Counted from the stretch's first letter, positions 9,429 to 18,683 are shown. The stretch is DNA of 64,000 nt from Bacteroidia bacterium (GCA_030426765.1 JAUHXV010000002.1:62001-126000), one strand, 5' to 3'. Translations and numbers: made by a program. Notes: generated by a model from the sequence alone, not told the origin.

Positions 9429-11201
9429 TTACATGATTCGCTTTTCATCAATAATTGTTTTCAGCTCGTCGAGCAGTGTCTTAAACTCAGGAGATGCATA
9501 GGGGGAATAATTGAGTTGTTTCAGTTGGTTGATAAGTCGTTTAAAGTAATTGGCGACGTCTTCAAACGTTTCCAGTTGGAAGTCCATCTCGTATATGTCG
9601 AGGAGAAGTTCGAGCATAAACCGCTGCCGGTCGATTGGAGTCATGGCATCGATTTTGTCAAAAGCATCTTGTTGGAGAATGACAAAATCGATGAGTTCGG
9701 CTTTCCAGAAAAGCAGGTGGTAATCGAGTGGTACGCCGTCATCGCCCAGAATATTAATCTGGTCGCGCACTTCCTGCCCTTTGATCAGAATGTCTTTCGT
9801 TTGGTTGATATGATCGACCCATTGCATGGAGACGTGTTCCTGCAGGTAGCTGCGCACTTCGGGGTATTCGAGGTATTTCGAATAACTTTCCACGGGATCG
9901 ACAGCCGGGTATCGTTTTTGGTCGGCGCGTTTTTGCGAAAGGGCGTAATAGCAACGAGCGGATTTTTTTGTGGCCTCCGTTACCGGTTCTTTCAGGTTGC
10001 CGCCGCTGGGCGAAACTGTCCCTAAAAACGTAATCGAACCTGTCTGCCCGTTTCGCAGGTAGGTGTATCCCGCTCTCGAATAGAAATTGGCGATAACGGC
10101 CGTGAGGTCCATCGGAAAGGCATCGGGACCGGGAAGTTCTTCCAGGCGGTTGCTCATCTCGCGCAGCGCTTGTGCCCATCGGGAGGTTGAGTCGGCCAGG
10201 ATCAGGACGCGCAAGCCCATCGTGCGATAATACTCGGCGATCGTCATGGCGGTATATACTGAAGCCTCCCGTGCGGCCACCGGCATGTTGGACGTATTGG
10301 CGATGATGATGGTCCGTTCCATCAGCTTGCGACCGGTAAAAGGATCTTCCAGTTTTGGGAATTCAGTAAACACCTCCACGATTTCGTTGGCGCGCTCTCC
10401 GCATGCGGCAAAGATCACTACATCGGCGGCGGCTTGTTTGGAGATCGCATGTTGCAATACTGTTTTTCCCGTCCCGAAAGGGCCGGGGACAAATCCGGTA
10501 CCTCCTTCCATGATCGGGTTTAAACTGTCTACGGTTCGGATACCGGTTTCCAGCATAGAAAACGGACGAACTTTTTCGGAATAAAGCTTCACGGCGCGTT
10601 TGATTGGCCAGTATTGTACCATAGTAACGGTAAGCTCCTGTCCTTCGGGGTTGATGAGTGTGGCGATGGTGTCTTCCAATCCATACGATCCGTCTGCCAC
10701 GATGCTTTTGATGGTAAACCGGCCTACTGCTTTAAAGGGTACCATGATGCGATGCGTGATGGAGTTTTCTTTTACTTCACCGAGCCAATCTCCTGCCTGG
10801 ACGGAGTCACCTTCTTTGGCAGTTGGGGTAAAATGCCATGATGAACCCGGATCGAGGGCATCGCTGGTTTGACCACGCTTGAGAAACAACGAGTCGAGTT
10901 TGTTGAGATCGTTTTGCAGACCGTCGTACGTTTTGGATAGCATTCCGGGTCCCAGTTTGACTTCCAGCATCTGTCCGGTAAATTCCACGGTGTTGCCCAC
11001 CTTCAAGCCTCGTGTACTTTCATAGCACTGGACGAAGATGTCTTGTTCTTCTACTTTGATCACCTCACCGAGGAGGCGTTCGTCACCGATATGGATGTAA
11101 CAGATTTCATTTTGGGCAACGGGTTGTTCCGCTCTTACTATGACCAGATTGGAGATCATTCCTCTGACTTTTCCAACGGCATGTGTTGCTGTGTCCACCA
11201 T
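9429..11201 (-). CDS. ntpA: V-type ATPase catalytic subunit A
   Basis: This 590-residue catalytic subunit carries Walker A GPFGTGKT at 240-247, the CGER motif with the catalytic glutamate at about 267-270, and the A-type bulge or non-homologous insertion (about 110-200, including 'GLQNDLNKLDS') that distinguishes A from F-type beta. It hydrolyses or makes ATP in the cytoplasmic head. Length and motifs are intact. Spacing to the DUF2764 gene (1 bp) and to B (2 bp) indicates one transcript. Confidence 0.96.
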   Translation of the reverse strand: MVDTATHAVGKVRGMISNLVIVRAEQPVAQNEICYIHIGDERLLGEVIKVEEQDIFVQCYESTRGLKVGNTVEFTGQMLEVKLGPGMLSKTYDGLQNDLNKLDSLFLKRGQTSDALDPGSSWHFTPTAKEGDSVQAGDWLGEVKENSITHRIMVPFKAVGRFTIKSIVADGSYGLEDTIATLINPEGQELTVTMVQYWPIKRAVKLYSEKVRPFSMLETGIRTVDSLNPIMEGGTGFVPGPFGTGKTVLQHAISKQAAADVVIFAACGERANEIVEVFTEFPKLEDPFTGRKLMERTIIIANTSNMPVAAREASVYTAMTIAEYYRTMGLRVLILADSTSRWAQALREMSNRLEELPGPDAFPMDLTAVIANFYSRAGYTYLRNGQTGSITFLGTVSPSGGNLKEPVTEATKKSARCYYALSQKRADQKRYPAVDPVESYSKYLEYPEVRSYLQEHVSMQWVDHINQTKDILIKGQEVRDQINILGDDGVPLDYHLLFWKAELIDFVILQQDAFDKIDAMTPIDRQRFMLELLLDIYEMDFQLETFEDVANYFKRLINQLKQLNYSPYASPEFKTLLDELKTIIDEKRIM

Positions 11202-11202
11202 A

Positions 11203-12021
11203 TCAATTAAATGTTTCGGGCATTGAGTATTCGTGTGTTATATCGTGCATAAGTTCTTGGAGCCGTTGACGGCCTGCCTCTTCCGTATTCAGGTTGCGAT
11301 GCAGGATGCGCAGCCGGATGGCATAGGCAAGCAGTCGCTCGATGCCAAAGGAATAGTCTTCTTCCAGTGTATCGAGGTGTTTCCAGCGGAATTCTTCGAT
11401 CAGAAATTCTCGCTGCGCGATATTGGGGTTGTGGAAGAGTACTTCAACTTCTTTGGCAGGGAAATCCCACCATCGCACATCGACGTGTTCGGAGGCGGTT
11501 TCCCGCAGGTATTCGGCTTCAGCAAATTTTCCGAGAACGGCCTCCATGGCAGAAAGATCAAATTTTTGGCAGTTGAGGTGGATCAGCAGATTTTTTAAGG
11601 TCACTGAAAAATGAATCCATTGCTGTAGAAATCGATTGGGTGTACTAGCGGCCCAATCCAGGTACGCCGACATAGCGTGATTGAAAAACTGTTTTTCGTT
11701 CCACCTCTCCCATCGTGTATGGGTGTCTTCATAAAAAGCAGGTAAAAAATCAGGAAGCGTCTCCGGAGCGCGCAGCATGGCTTCGAAAGAATCTTTTGAA
11801 TAGTTGCCTGCCTTGTTCCAGATGGCAGCGGGGTTTTTTACGAGTGCGGCGAGATTAGAAATATCATACGAGTAGTAGAGCGTTTTGATCAGCCGTGCGT
11901 CTTTAGGATCGAGGTCTTGTTGAATATAATCGCGGTAGCCGACCACATCAAAGGGCAGGGATTTGTCAGTCAGACTCAGCTCGGGTAGTGAGGCGATGAG
12001 ATAGTAATATCCGTTGGCCAT
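11203..12021 (-). CDS. DUF2764 protein, V-ATPase operon-specific component
   Basis: This 272-residue helical protein begins 'ANGYYYLIASLPELSLTDKS', the signature opening of the DUF2764 family, which is found between E and A in Bacteroidota V-ATPase operons. No subunit C gene is present, so it has been suggested by position to take the place of the collar subunit C (NtpC) that caps the rotor; that is inference. It is soluble, with no signal peptide or membrane segment. It lies 2 bp after subunit E and 1 bp before A. Confidence 0.85.
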   Translation of the reverse strand: MANGYYYLIASLPELSLTDKSLPFDVVGYRDYIQQDLDPKDARLIKTLYYSYDISNLAALVKNPAAIWNKAGNYSKDSFEAMLRAPETLPDFLPAFYEDTHTRWERWNEKQFFNHAMSAYLDWAASTPNRFLQQWIHFSVTLKNLLIHLNCQKFDLSAMEAVLGKFAEAEYLRETASEHVDVRWWDFPAKEVEVLFHNPNIAQREFLIEEFRWKHLDTLEEDYSFGIERLLAYAIRLRILHRNLNTEEAGRQRLQELMHDITHEYSMPETFN

Positions 12022-12023
12022 GC

Positions 12024-12644
12024 TTATTCGTTTTCTTCGAAGAGTAGTTTGAAAACGCGTGGTTTAGCAAAAGACTTGAAGTAATTTTCAAAATCTTCAG
12101 CCGTAAAACTCACTTTAAACCTGCCGTCTTCCGGTGAAATCTGAAAGCCGTTGGTCATCGTGTTCGAAGCGGAAATATGGATTTTGTTTTGCAATATGTC
12201 CTGGGCGCGTTGTTGCATATAGGCCTGTGCTTCTTCAAAATCTTTTTCCGGGAGAAGGATATTCAGGCCTTCGATCTGGCCAAAATGTTGTAACCAGAAG
12301 TCCACCAGTTTTTCGATCAGACCTTGCACAAATTTTTTATCATCAAATGCTTCGTCGAGGGGCCTGGCGGTAACTTCCCATACGAGCAGATCGCGGATTT
12401 TCTGTTGGAGATGACTCAGGGCCTGTCGTGCCGAGAGGCGCATTTCAGCTTCGTTCTTACGACGCAGGTCGGTGGCTTCCTGGGTGGCATTTTCCAGGAT
12501 TTGATCGCGTTTTGCTTCGGCTTTCTGAACGATGGCTTGTGCTTTCCTGTGCGCTTCTTCGAGAATTTTTTCTGCCTCCTGTTCTGATTTCTCTACGCCT
12601 TCCTGGTATATTTTTCGGGTGAGTTCTTCTACGCTACGATGCAT
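12024..12644 (-). CDS. ntpE: V-type ATPase peripheral-stalk subunit E
   Basis: The protein has 206 residues. The first about 90 form a charged continuous helix ('ILEEAHRKAQAIVQKAEAKR') that pairs with a partner in the peripheral stalk, and the C-terminal half is a mixed alpha/beta head-binding domain, as in NtpE/AtpE. It is the first gene of the seven-gene operon; the 98 bp upstream of the ATG should hold the promoter, though no strong TAnnTTTG box was found (TACTTTCG near 12685 is the nearest). No G/H stalk partner is encoded in the cluster, so the partner of this helix is uncertain. Confidence 0.88.
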   Translation of the reverse strand: MHRSVEELTRKIYQEGVEKSEQEAEKILEEAHRKAQAIVQKAEAKRDQILENATQEATDLRRKNEAEMRLSARQALSHLQQKIRDLLVWEVTARPLDEAFDDKKFVQGLIEKLVDFWLQHFGQIEGLNILLPEKDFEEAQAYMQQRAQDILQNKIHISASNTMTNGFQISPEDGRFKVSFTAEDFENYFKSFAKPRVFKLLFEENE

Positions 12645-12742
12645 GATGGTGGGTTTTGAAACGATCGGATATCCGAAAGTAAGAAGAGCGGGTCATTAAT
12701 CCGACAGAAAGACAGGATTTTTTAGGTAACTGTGTTGACCGC

Positions 12743-12934
12743 TTAGCAAAAACATTCAAGGAACGTAGTGACAGGTGCCTGACTGCGTATGTATACTTTG
12801 CTTTTGAGCGGAATGGTGCCTATCAGCTTTCGAATTGTCCCCTTATTGAAATACTGATGACCGGAGTTTTTTCCATTCTTAAAATTCGAGTACAGAGAGA
12901 CAATGGTCTCATTGTCTTCGATCCATCCTTTCAC
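12743..12934 (-). CDS. Small hypothetical ORF (GTG start), doubtful
   Basis: A 63-residue frame with a GTG start lies in the 340 bp between the V-ATPase operon and the glycosyltransferase, on the same strand as both. The composition (WIEDNETIVSLYSNFKNGKN, then IPLKSKVYIRSQ) looks protein-like, and the frame stays open for about 16 further codons upstream of the GTG to the end of the glycosyltransferase gene. There is no ATG. It could be a small translated protein or a gene remnant; no family was recognised. Confidence 0.22.
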   Translation of the reverse strand: MKGWIEDNETIVSLYSNFKNGKNSGHQYFNKGTIRKLIGTIPLKSKVYIRSQAPVTTFLECFC

Positions 12935-12986
12935 GGTTGTGTGATCGTTGATACGAATCGTTATTTTTAAGGGTAATTCTATTTTT

Positions 12987-14237
12987 TCAACCCGCTATGA
13001 GTTTGCATAGGATGTTTTCAAACGCTTCATTTCGCATTGTACTTCCTAAGTGTTCAGCAGTTTCTTTATAGGCTTTACGCGTATACAGATCGACTATCAG
13101 GGGCTCAAGATTGTTTACCGTGATTCGGCTGATATTGATCCCTCGTGGCCCTGCTCCTTTTTCATGGATGATTTTATTCCACACGAATTGGTCAATGATG
13201 TGAGGAATAATCAGAGAAGCACATCCGTATTTTATTGCGGTATGCGTGGTGCCAGAGCCCCCATGGTGTATGACAGCGTATAGTCTGGGAAAAATCCAGT
13301 CGTATGGAATTCGGTCCGTAAAGTGAAAATTGTCTTTGTTATAAGAGGGTAACCGGACGAGTCCGCCGGAAGCAGTATTAATAATGGCAGGAATCTTATT
13401 TCTTTTCAGGATATCTAGTATAATTTCAGTTTTCTGTTTGGGATTTGTGTTAATCATGCTTCCAAAGGTCACCAACACTACTTTTGAGTGAGTTTCTAGA
13501 AACGTCTCTAAGTCGGAAGAAGGTTGCCAGCGCATCGTTTTTATTCTTTCGTGATACCCTAGCACCTGAAGATGGTCTTTCCAATACGGAGGCCTGTTAA
13601 AAAGGACAGGAGAAATTGTGTAAATCACCTTTTCACCGAGGAGTGCTTTTTTTATTTCGCTCGTAGTGAGTTGTTTGGGATGTGACAGGATTTTGAGTGA
13701 ACCAGAAATGGTTTTAATCAAACCATAATTGGCCAGATCGTAGGTCAGTTTGTTAAAAAAGGCTCCAAAGTTTCTATTAAATACAAGATGTGAGTGGTTT
13801 CTGACATAGTGTAAATAGGGAACCGGGCTTATCAGAAATCGCTTGCCTTTGTTTTCAGTTCCCCATATCACCGGATACATGGTTTTACCATTGTGTAAAA
13901 TTCTGTCCGGGCGCTCTTTTTCAATCACAGCCTCTTGCCTCAGAATCATTTTTTTATTGATTTCTTTCTGTTTGGCTGCTAGTTTGAAAAGTGCGGTAAT
14001 TTTTTTGATTCCAAGCCTTCCACCACTCATGACAGTTATGCCTGTCGAACTATTGAGCATTTCGATAAACTCAGATCCCAGCGAAGCAAACTCAAACCCG
14101 GAATCTTCTGCAAGTGTTCTGAATTGTTCCGGAAACAAACAAAGTATATCATGCCCTCTGTCCTTCAATAATTGACCCAGCGCAAGAAATGGTTCCATGT
14201 CTCCTCTTGTACCTATTGATGTCAGGATTATTTTCAT
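12987..14237 (-). CDS. UGT/MurG-like family 1 glycosyltransferase (GT-B fold)
   Basis: The protein has 416 residues. The N-terminal domain opens with 'LTSIGTRGDMEPFLALGQLL', the acceptor-side signature of UGT-type (GT1) enzymes such as sterol, macrolide and rhamnosyl transferases. The C-terminal donor domain carries 'HHGGSGTTHTAIKYGCASLI' at about 335-355, the UDP/TDP-sugar binding loop. There is no signal peptide, so it is cytoplasmic, possibly membrane-associated. It likely glycosylates a small lipid or secondary metabolite, but no biosynthetic neighbours identify the acceptor. Length is normal for the family. Confidence 0.9.
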   Translation of the reverse strand: MKIILTSIGTRGDMEPFLALGQLLKDRGHDILCLFPEQFRTLAEDSGFEFASLGSEFIEMLNSSTGITVMSGGRLGIKKITALFKLAAKQKEINKKMILRQEAVIEKERPDRILHNGKTMYPVIWGTENKGKRFLISPVPYLHYVRNHSHLVFNRNFGAFFNKLTYDLANYGLIKTISGSLKILSHPKQLTTSEIKKALLGEKVIYTISPVLFNRPPYWKDHLQVLGYHERIKTMRWQPSSDLETFLETHSKVVLVTFGSMINTNPKQKTEIILDILKRNKIPAIINTASGGLVRLPSYNKDNFHFTDRIPYDWIFPRLYAVIHHGGSGTTHTAIKYGCASLIIPHIIDQFVWNKIIHEKGAGPRGINISRITVNNLEPLIVDLYTRKAYKETAEHLGSTMRNEAFENILCKLIAG

Positions 14238-14492
14238 GATTCAGGTGACAAAATCGGGAGTAAATCGCATACTTCGTAGTGTTTTAAGTGATAATGCGAA
14301 GTGATATGCAAAAGCGGTGAGCGATTGTTTCGCAATCTTGATCTGTTTTCAAACTTACACTAAGGTAACTTCAAAATCCACAGCGGATTCTACCGGGTAA
14401 AAGGGGTGAAGTATGTCTATGCCAAACTGATTCTGGAATCGGAGAGGGTAGAAAACGTCCGTATTGTATTTATCATTCCGAAAGTGCAGATT

Positions 14493-14849
14493 CTAATCGC
14501 ATTTTCCATCCGGCACCCGGATATAACTTTTAGGGTATCGTTCTTTCATGGTGGATACCAGTCGGAGTATTCCTTCATCCATTCTGAAGGTCATTTTATT
14601 CGTCAGGTCTTGAGATACATTCAATATGATCAGATTTTCACTGAGTGTGTATCCAACCTCCCAGGACCAGTCATCCCCACATTCCTGAAAAACTACCGTT
14701 CTGTCGGAATTGAAGCACAGCGATGTAACACAACTATCGCTTACCGGGCTGATCCATTTGGTGTTGATCAGCTCCCCGGGGGTTACGCTTGTCTGAGCGT
14801 AGGACATGGATGCAAGCAACCATGTAAAACAGAGCAATAAGATTTTCAT
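14493..14849 (-). CDS. Small secreted protein, lipocalin-like, unknown function
   Basis: The product is 118 residues with a Sec signal peptide (1-18, SYAQ cleavage). The mature part contains repeated short beta strands (TKWISP, RTVVFQEC, GYTLSENLIILNV, GILRLVS) and four cysteines that could form disulfides. The pattern 'LINTKW..SP..D....LCF..D' resembles small lipocalin-like/META-type secreted proteins of Bacteroidota, but no family is certain. It stands alone between the glycosyltransferase and a repeat-rich intergenic stretch. Confidence 0.6.
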   Translation of the reverse strand: MKILLLCFTWLLASMSYAQTSVTPGELINTKWISPVSDSCVTSLCFNSDRTVVFQECGDDWSWEVGYTLSENLIILNVSQDLTNKMTFRMDEGILRLVSTMKERYPKSYIRVPDGKCD

Positions 14850-14886
14850 GTTTACATGAGTTTTTAAAATTGTTATTTAATTATAA

Positions 14887-15200
14887 GTGTCAAAATAAAT
14901 TTTGCCCACATAAAAATTAATATCCATACATCATTCTTGTTACTTTTTTCATCGCCAAAAAAGTAACCAAAAAGTCTAGTCACGCAAAAAACTCACTTTG
15001 TGTTTCGTTCTTTGTTTGAGGCACTAGGTTACCTTAAGTTCGATTTCACATTTCCTTTTATTTCCGCTTGCGAACGGAAATAAAAGATAGTCAGGGGGCT
15101 CATACTCCCGCTGTACAGCGGGATGCGTGACAGGACTTATCTGGTAGAAATTGACTTTTGAATCCAACATAAAAAACTTTCCCAACGAGGAAATGTCCTT
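14887..15200. repeat. Dispersed hairpin-rich intergenic repeat, copy A
   Basis: This stretch reappears, in the same orientation and with inserted material, at 62609-63199. It starts GTGTC.AAAAT.AATTTTGC and ends near AAATGTCCT. It contains a perfect hairpin with arms GTTACTTTTTT (14939-14949) and AAAAAAGTAAC (14957-14967), a perfect 11-bp-arm hairpin at 15056-15066/15075-15085, and a 16-bp palindrome CCCGCTGTACAGCGGG (15107-15122). The 84-residue frame running through it on the minus strand is not conserved and is considered spurious. The rest of the 523-bp gap up to 15372 holds a degenerate second version of the palindrome near 15211. Confidence 0.75.
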
Positions 15201-15372
15201 CGTCCCGATCCCGCTGCACAGTGGGATTCGCTGACAGATTTTACTCATTCGATTTAATATTTTATAAATTAATGACATGGGGGGTTAAATTCTAAATTTG
15301 CTGATGGAGATAAAGAAGTGTCTGAATATCAGAACAATTCCTTCTCAATTTCAAATATCCTGGCCAGCTGTG

Positions 15373-16146
15373 TTATTTAATCATGTGTAAGGCCCATGCA
15401 TCTTCGGATTTAGTGAGATTCCGTAATGCGTGTTTTACAATCCATTTTCTTTCTTTGCGTATTCTTTTCGTGTTCCATCGCTCAATCACTTCCTTGCCGA
15501 TATCATAGTTATCTTTTAGTATATCATTCAGGCAGTTGGCCACTGACTTTTGCACAAACCGTGAGGGGTCATCTTTCAGGTTGTTGAGAATAGGTATAAT
15601 GGGTTTTGGATCATCTATAAAAACATCCAGTTTTTTGGCCCAGGGCAATCGCGGTCTGACCCCTTCGCTTGAAAGTCGTCGGACATGTACATTCGGATGA
15701 AGCGACCAGGCCTTCATTTGTGCCAGCGTCTTTTGCTGGCGATTCTCAAGATAAGGACGAATGGCATATTCTCCGGTGTTTCTTTTGGTGATTTCTTCAA
15801 TGGCGTGCATGGATAGATCGAAATTTTCCAGCCCATACGTTTCAACAAATTTGGCGATAGGCATGACCCAGTAGTATTCAGTAAACATGCCGGTTTCATT
15901 CTCATTTTCAGGTCCGAGGATTTTGATCAGCGAGGAAACTCCTTTTGGATAATCGCCATGATATCTTGCATATAGTGCATCGGCCATTTTTTCGACCCGG
16001 TCTTTCAGTTCGAGAGGCTCCAGGCCTGCTGTTGCGTTTTGGATAAACGTTTTTCGATCAAACGCAGGATCCACTACGGAAAGTTTGTCCGCCAGCCGGT
16101 CTGCCAGGTCTTTGTCAAACCAGTATTTGAGTTTTTTGTAGGCCAT
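15373..16146 (-). CDS. AlkC/YhaZ-like DNA alkylation repair glycosylase
   Basis: The protein has 257 residues, all-helical with HEAT-like repeats. 'VHVRRLSSEGVRPRLPWA' at about 165-182 is the hallmark of the AlkC-type 3-methyladenine glycosylase branch of the AlkC/AlkD superfamily. The fold clamps DNA and excises alkylated bases without flipping. The N-terminal 'LADKLSVVDPAFDRKTFI' also matches this family. It is cytoplasmic and monocistronic. A second superfamily member of the AlkD type lies 4 kb away (20322-20966), so the locus holds both branches. Confidence 0.85.
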   Translation of the reverse strand: MAYKKLKYWFDKDLADRLADKLSVVDPAFDRKTFIQNATAGLEPLELKDRVEKMADALYARYHGDYPKGVSSLIKILGPENENETGMFTEYYWVMPIAKFVETYGLENFDLSMHAIEEITKRNTGEYAIRPYLENRQQKTLAQMKAWSLHPNVHVRRLSSEGVRPRLPWAKKLDVFIDDPKPIIPILNNLKDDPSRFVQKSVANCLNDILKDNYDIGKEVIERWNTKRIRKERKWIVKHALRNLTKSEDAWALHMIK

Positions 16147-16383
16147 GGATAACCATTATTTTGAGCTAAACAAGATTAGCGTCGTGCGATTGAAATGAGG
16201 TGTGAAATAAGAACGAAAGCAACCTAGCGTTAGTACACAAGTGCTTGCTATCTATAGTGGTCTGAGCTGAGAAATTTAATGAAGTGTTGTTCATTTGATT
16301 TGCAGAGTAGGAAATTCTATCTCATTTGTCGGCAAGACCAGTCAGTATCAGCCACATAATGGAACAATTGCTATCAACGTGTG

Positions 16384-17721
16384 CTATTGCTTTATGAACT
16401 TTCTGATCAGTGGTTCCCCTCCTTTATTTTCCAAAACAAGCCAATAGACACCAGGCTGTAAATCCTGGATGTTGAGGGTAGCACCGTCATGGGTTTGTTG
16501 AAAGCTGACTTGGGTCTGCAGTCGCCCAAGTTGATCCACGATGTATAGCTGATCTTCTTTGGCTGTAACCGATTTCGGGTATTTTATCCACAGGTTGTGC
16601 GTAGCTGGATTGGGAAATATCTCGAGGTCAAAATCAGATGTATTTTGAGAAGTTGGAAGAGAGCCTATAGGAGCTGTGTTTCCAAATGCCGGAGGGTCTT
16701 CGCATTCCGGTTTGACTGAGCACTTTCGCTTTTTGCCACAAAGATCTGTGATAGTTACTTCGAGTTTGATCTTTCTGTCTCCAACAGCCATTGTAATATT
16801 GTCTGTGCCTTGCCCGGTCAATATAGACCATCCGCGTGGGTTGCCTTTGATCTGCCAGTTGTACTCAAACGGACCGTACCCGCCTGTAGTAAGGATGGAA
16901 AATGGGACGCCTGAGTCGCCACAGATAATCGGATCCGGAACAATGATCTCACAGGAAGAGGGTCTTGGATCGCCTACCGTCACGGTTGACCAGCAACTGT
17001 TACCTGACACAGGATCAGTAATGGTCACGACTACGGGTGCATCGATGTCGGCGCAACTTACTGATGAGGGACTGATAATCGCACCCGGAATGCAGGCGCC
17101 TGGCGGATCAAATAAAATCATTTCGGGAGTGAGCGCAAGTGTACCTGAAGATCCAAGGTTTAGGTTAATGTCAGCATAACAACTCATAGCACCTACCGCA
17201 TACGAAACTTGTACATTCGTCCAACAACTATTTCCTGATACAGGGTCAGAAATCGTCACCACTACCGGAGCGCCGATATCAGCGCAACTTACCGATGAAG
17301 GGCTGATGATGGCCCCCGGAATGCATACGCCAGGAGGATCAAACAACAACATATCAGAGGTAAGTGCAGCTGTGCCTGATGGTCCCAGCGCCACGTTAAT
17401 ATCCGCATAGCAGGACATAGCACCGACGGGATAGCTGACATGAATATTTCCTGTACAGGCATTTCCTGACCCGAGATCAGTCACCGTGAAAGGAACAGGT
17501 GCTCCGATATCACTGCAATCAAAAGCAGAGGGTTCTACGACGAGGGTGCCGCAAACGGGGCCGTAGGAGGCCAGCACGGTTTCGGCAGAAATCGTGGCAT
17601 GTCCACTTGCATCCAGCGAAATGTTTACATCCGAATAGCAGGCAAGTGTACATTGTGCATGTGCAGCAGAATAGGTGAAGAATAAAAGAGCCACCCAAAT
17701 AACAGTCGTTATCTTTTTCAT
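16384..17721 (-). CDS. Repeat-containing secreted protein with T9SS type A sorting domain
   Basis: This 445-residue surface protein has a signal peptide at 1-22 (AHAQ cleavage). Residues about 25-255 hold tandem 77-residue beta modules of the form 'CYADINVALGPSGTAALTSD' through 'SDPVSGNSCW', with conserved cysteines. A PKD-like module follows (about 260-335), and the C-terminal 75 residues form a T9SS type A sorting domain ('IFPNPATHNLWI', 'LQPGVYWLVLENKGGE'). It should be exported through the T9SS and anchored or released at the cell surface. Function beyond adhesion or scaffold is unknown. Confidence 0.88.
   Translation of the reverse strand: MKKITTVIWVALLFFTYSAAHAQCTLACYSDVNISLDASGHATISAETVLASYGPVCGTLVVEPSAFDCSDIGAPVPFTVTDLGSGNACTGNIHVSYPVGAMSCYADINVALGPSGTAALTSDMLLFDPPGVCIPGAIISPSSVSCADIGAPVVVTISDPVSGNSCWTNVQVSYAVGAMSCYADINLNLGSSGTLALTPEMILFDPPGACIPGAIISPSSVSCADIDAPVVVTITDPVSGNSCWSTVTVGDPRPSSCEIIVPDPIICGDSGVPFSILTTGGYGPFEYNWQIKGNPRGWSILTGQGTDNITMAVGDRKIKLEVTITDLCGKKRKCSVKPECEDPPAFGNTAPIGSLPTSQNTSDFDLEIFPNPATHNLWIKYPKSVTAKEDQLYIVDQLGRLQTQVSFQQTHDGATLNIQDLQPGVYWLVLENKGGEPLIRKFIKQ
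16990..17440 (-). repeat. Near-identical 231-bp tandem repeats inside a T9SS gene
   Basis: The coding sequence contains adjacent units 231 bp (77 codons) apart. For example, CCTGACACAGGATCAG near 17003 recurs as CCTGATACAGGGTCAG near 17234, and the following about 100 bp are also close to identical. A third, more diverged unit lies upstream in the reading direction. High nucleotide identity suggests recent duplication or gene conversion and allows unit-number change by slippage. Confidence 0.8.
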
Positions 17722-17981
17722 GAAGTTTGGTTTTACAGGAGTAGAGAGGATCCTAAAATAACCTTTTTTTCTAGAAAGTGCACTGATTACCCAAAAGAAT
17801 AGCCGGATGATTTAGATTGGACAATGCAAAATTGTTTATCTCGTAAGCCGATGATATTCACGACGTTTTATTTTGAGGCAAGCCGGGTGTTTGACGGGAT
17901 CAGCGTTTTATGTACATCTGTTGTTTCTTTGGCTTCAATTGTGTATTTCAGTAGTTTATTTTTTTAGTGTCTCCTCCTTTT

Positions 17982-18365
17982 TTATAAAGGCTGTAGATCC
18001 GTTTTGGAAAGTTCTTTTCCTATCTGCCTGATTGCTTTTTCAATCCGGGCAACCTGTTCAAGGCCTGGAAATTTTATACCTTTTGAATATTGACGCAGAA
18101 GGCTTGCATTCATGCCTATGCGTCGGGCAAGACTCGTGATATTGATAAACTCATTTACTTTAAAAAATTCCTGGATGTCCATTGCCAATTCAAAATCTAT
18201 CCTTGGAGTCCTTTTTCCACTTTCATCAAAGTACAAGTCAATTGCCTCTTTTGTGTTTTCAAGTAACTGCTCAATGGATTCACCCCAACTGAATACGGTT
18301 GGTAATTGTTCGACCTGACTCCAATAGCCATCTTTGTTTTTCTCAATGATCAATCTATACTTCAT
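17982..18365 (-). CDS. hicB: HicB-type antitoxin
   Basis: The product has 127 residues. The N-terminal half ('YRLIIEKNKDGYWSQVEQLP' through 'ENTKEAIDLYFDESG') is the partial RNase-H-like HicB fold that binds HicA. The C-terminal half (about 75-125) is an HTH of the XRE type ('SLARRIGMNASLLRQYSKG') that represses the operon. It overlaps the end of hicA by 4 bp and is translated second, the usual hicA-hicB order. It is cytoplasmic and intact. Confidence 0.9.
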   Translation of the reverse strand: MKYRLIIEKNKDGYWSQVEQLPTVFSWGESIEQLLENTKEAIDLYFDESGKRTPRIDFELAMDIQEFFKVNEFINITSLARRIGMNASLLRQYSKGIKFPGLEQVARIEKAIRQIGKELSKTDLQPL

Positions 18366-18547
18366 TTGATACCAGCTTGTTTTAGAATTCTGAGAGCCGT
18401 CCCTTTAGGCATTTCTTTTCCGCGATGGTATGGTAAAACAATAGTTTGAGCTTCACCGTACTTCCTGAGGATTTTATGACTTCCCTTCTGACGAATTTCG
18501 ATCCATCCCGATTTCTGGAGGGCTTTTAATAATTCGTCGCATTTCAC
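18362..18547 (-). CDS. hicA: HicA-type mRNA interferase toxin
   Basis: A 61-residue double-stranded-RNA-binding-like toxin. The catalytic histidine is His24 in KGSHKIL, within the family motif G-S-H; 'LLKALQKSGWIEIRQ' is the opening helix-strand and 'PKGTALRILKQAGI' the closing helix. Length is typical (about 60-80). It cleaves mRNA when free of HicB. A good promoter with an inverted repeat lies directly upstream (18552-18583). Confidence 0.92.
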   Translation of the reverse strand: MKCDELLKALQKSGWIEIRQKGSHKILRKYGEAQTIVLPYHRGKEMPKGTALRILKQAGIK

Positions 18548-18551
18548 TTTA

Positions 18552-18583
18552 CAAAAGTAACGAATAAGTTACTACTTGTCAAG
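18552..18583 (-). promoter_or_regulatory. hicAB promoter with inverted-repeat operator
   Basis: Read on the minus strand, this segment has CTTG (18580-18583), then 20 bp, then TACTTTTG (18552-18559). It fits the Bacteroidota consensus TTTG-N19-TAnnTTTG. An inverted repeat AGTAAC-N6-GTTACT (18556-18573) overlaps the -7 box and spacer, a plausible binding site for HicB. Confidence 0.6.
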
Positions 18584-18683
18584 ACCCTTACGAAAAGTTT
18601 AAGATTGCAATTCTAAGAGAGCCAACCAAATTAAATCAAAAGATTCTGCTGGCATTCGTTGGAAACGAATTCACACAAAACCC

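Noticed and set aside
15024-15278. 84-residue minus-strand frame in the 14.9-kb repeat
   Set aside because: Lies entirely in hairpin repeats and is not preserved in the second copy at 63 kb, so it is treated as non-coding.
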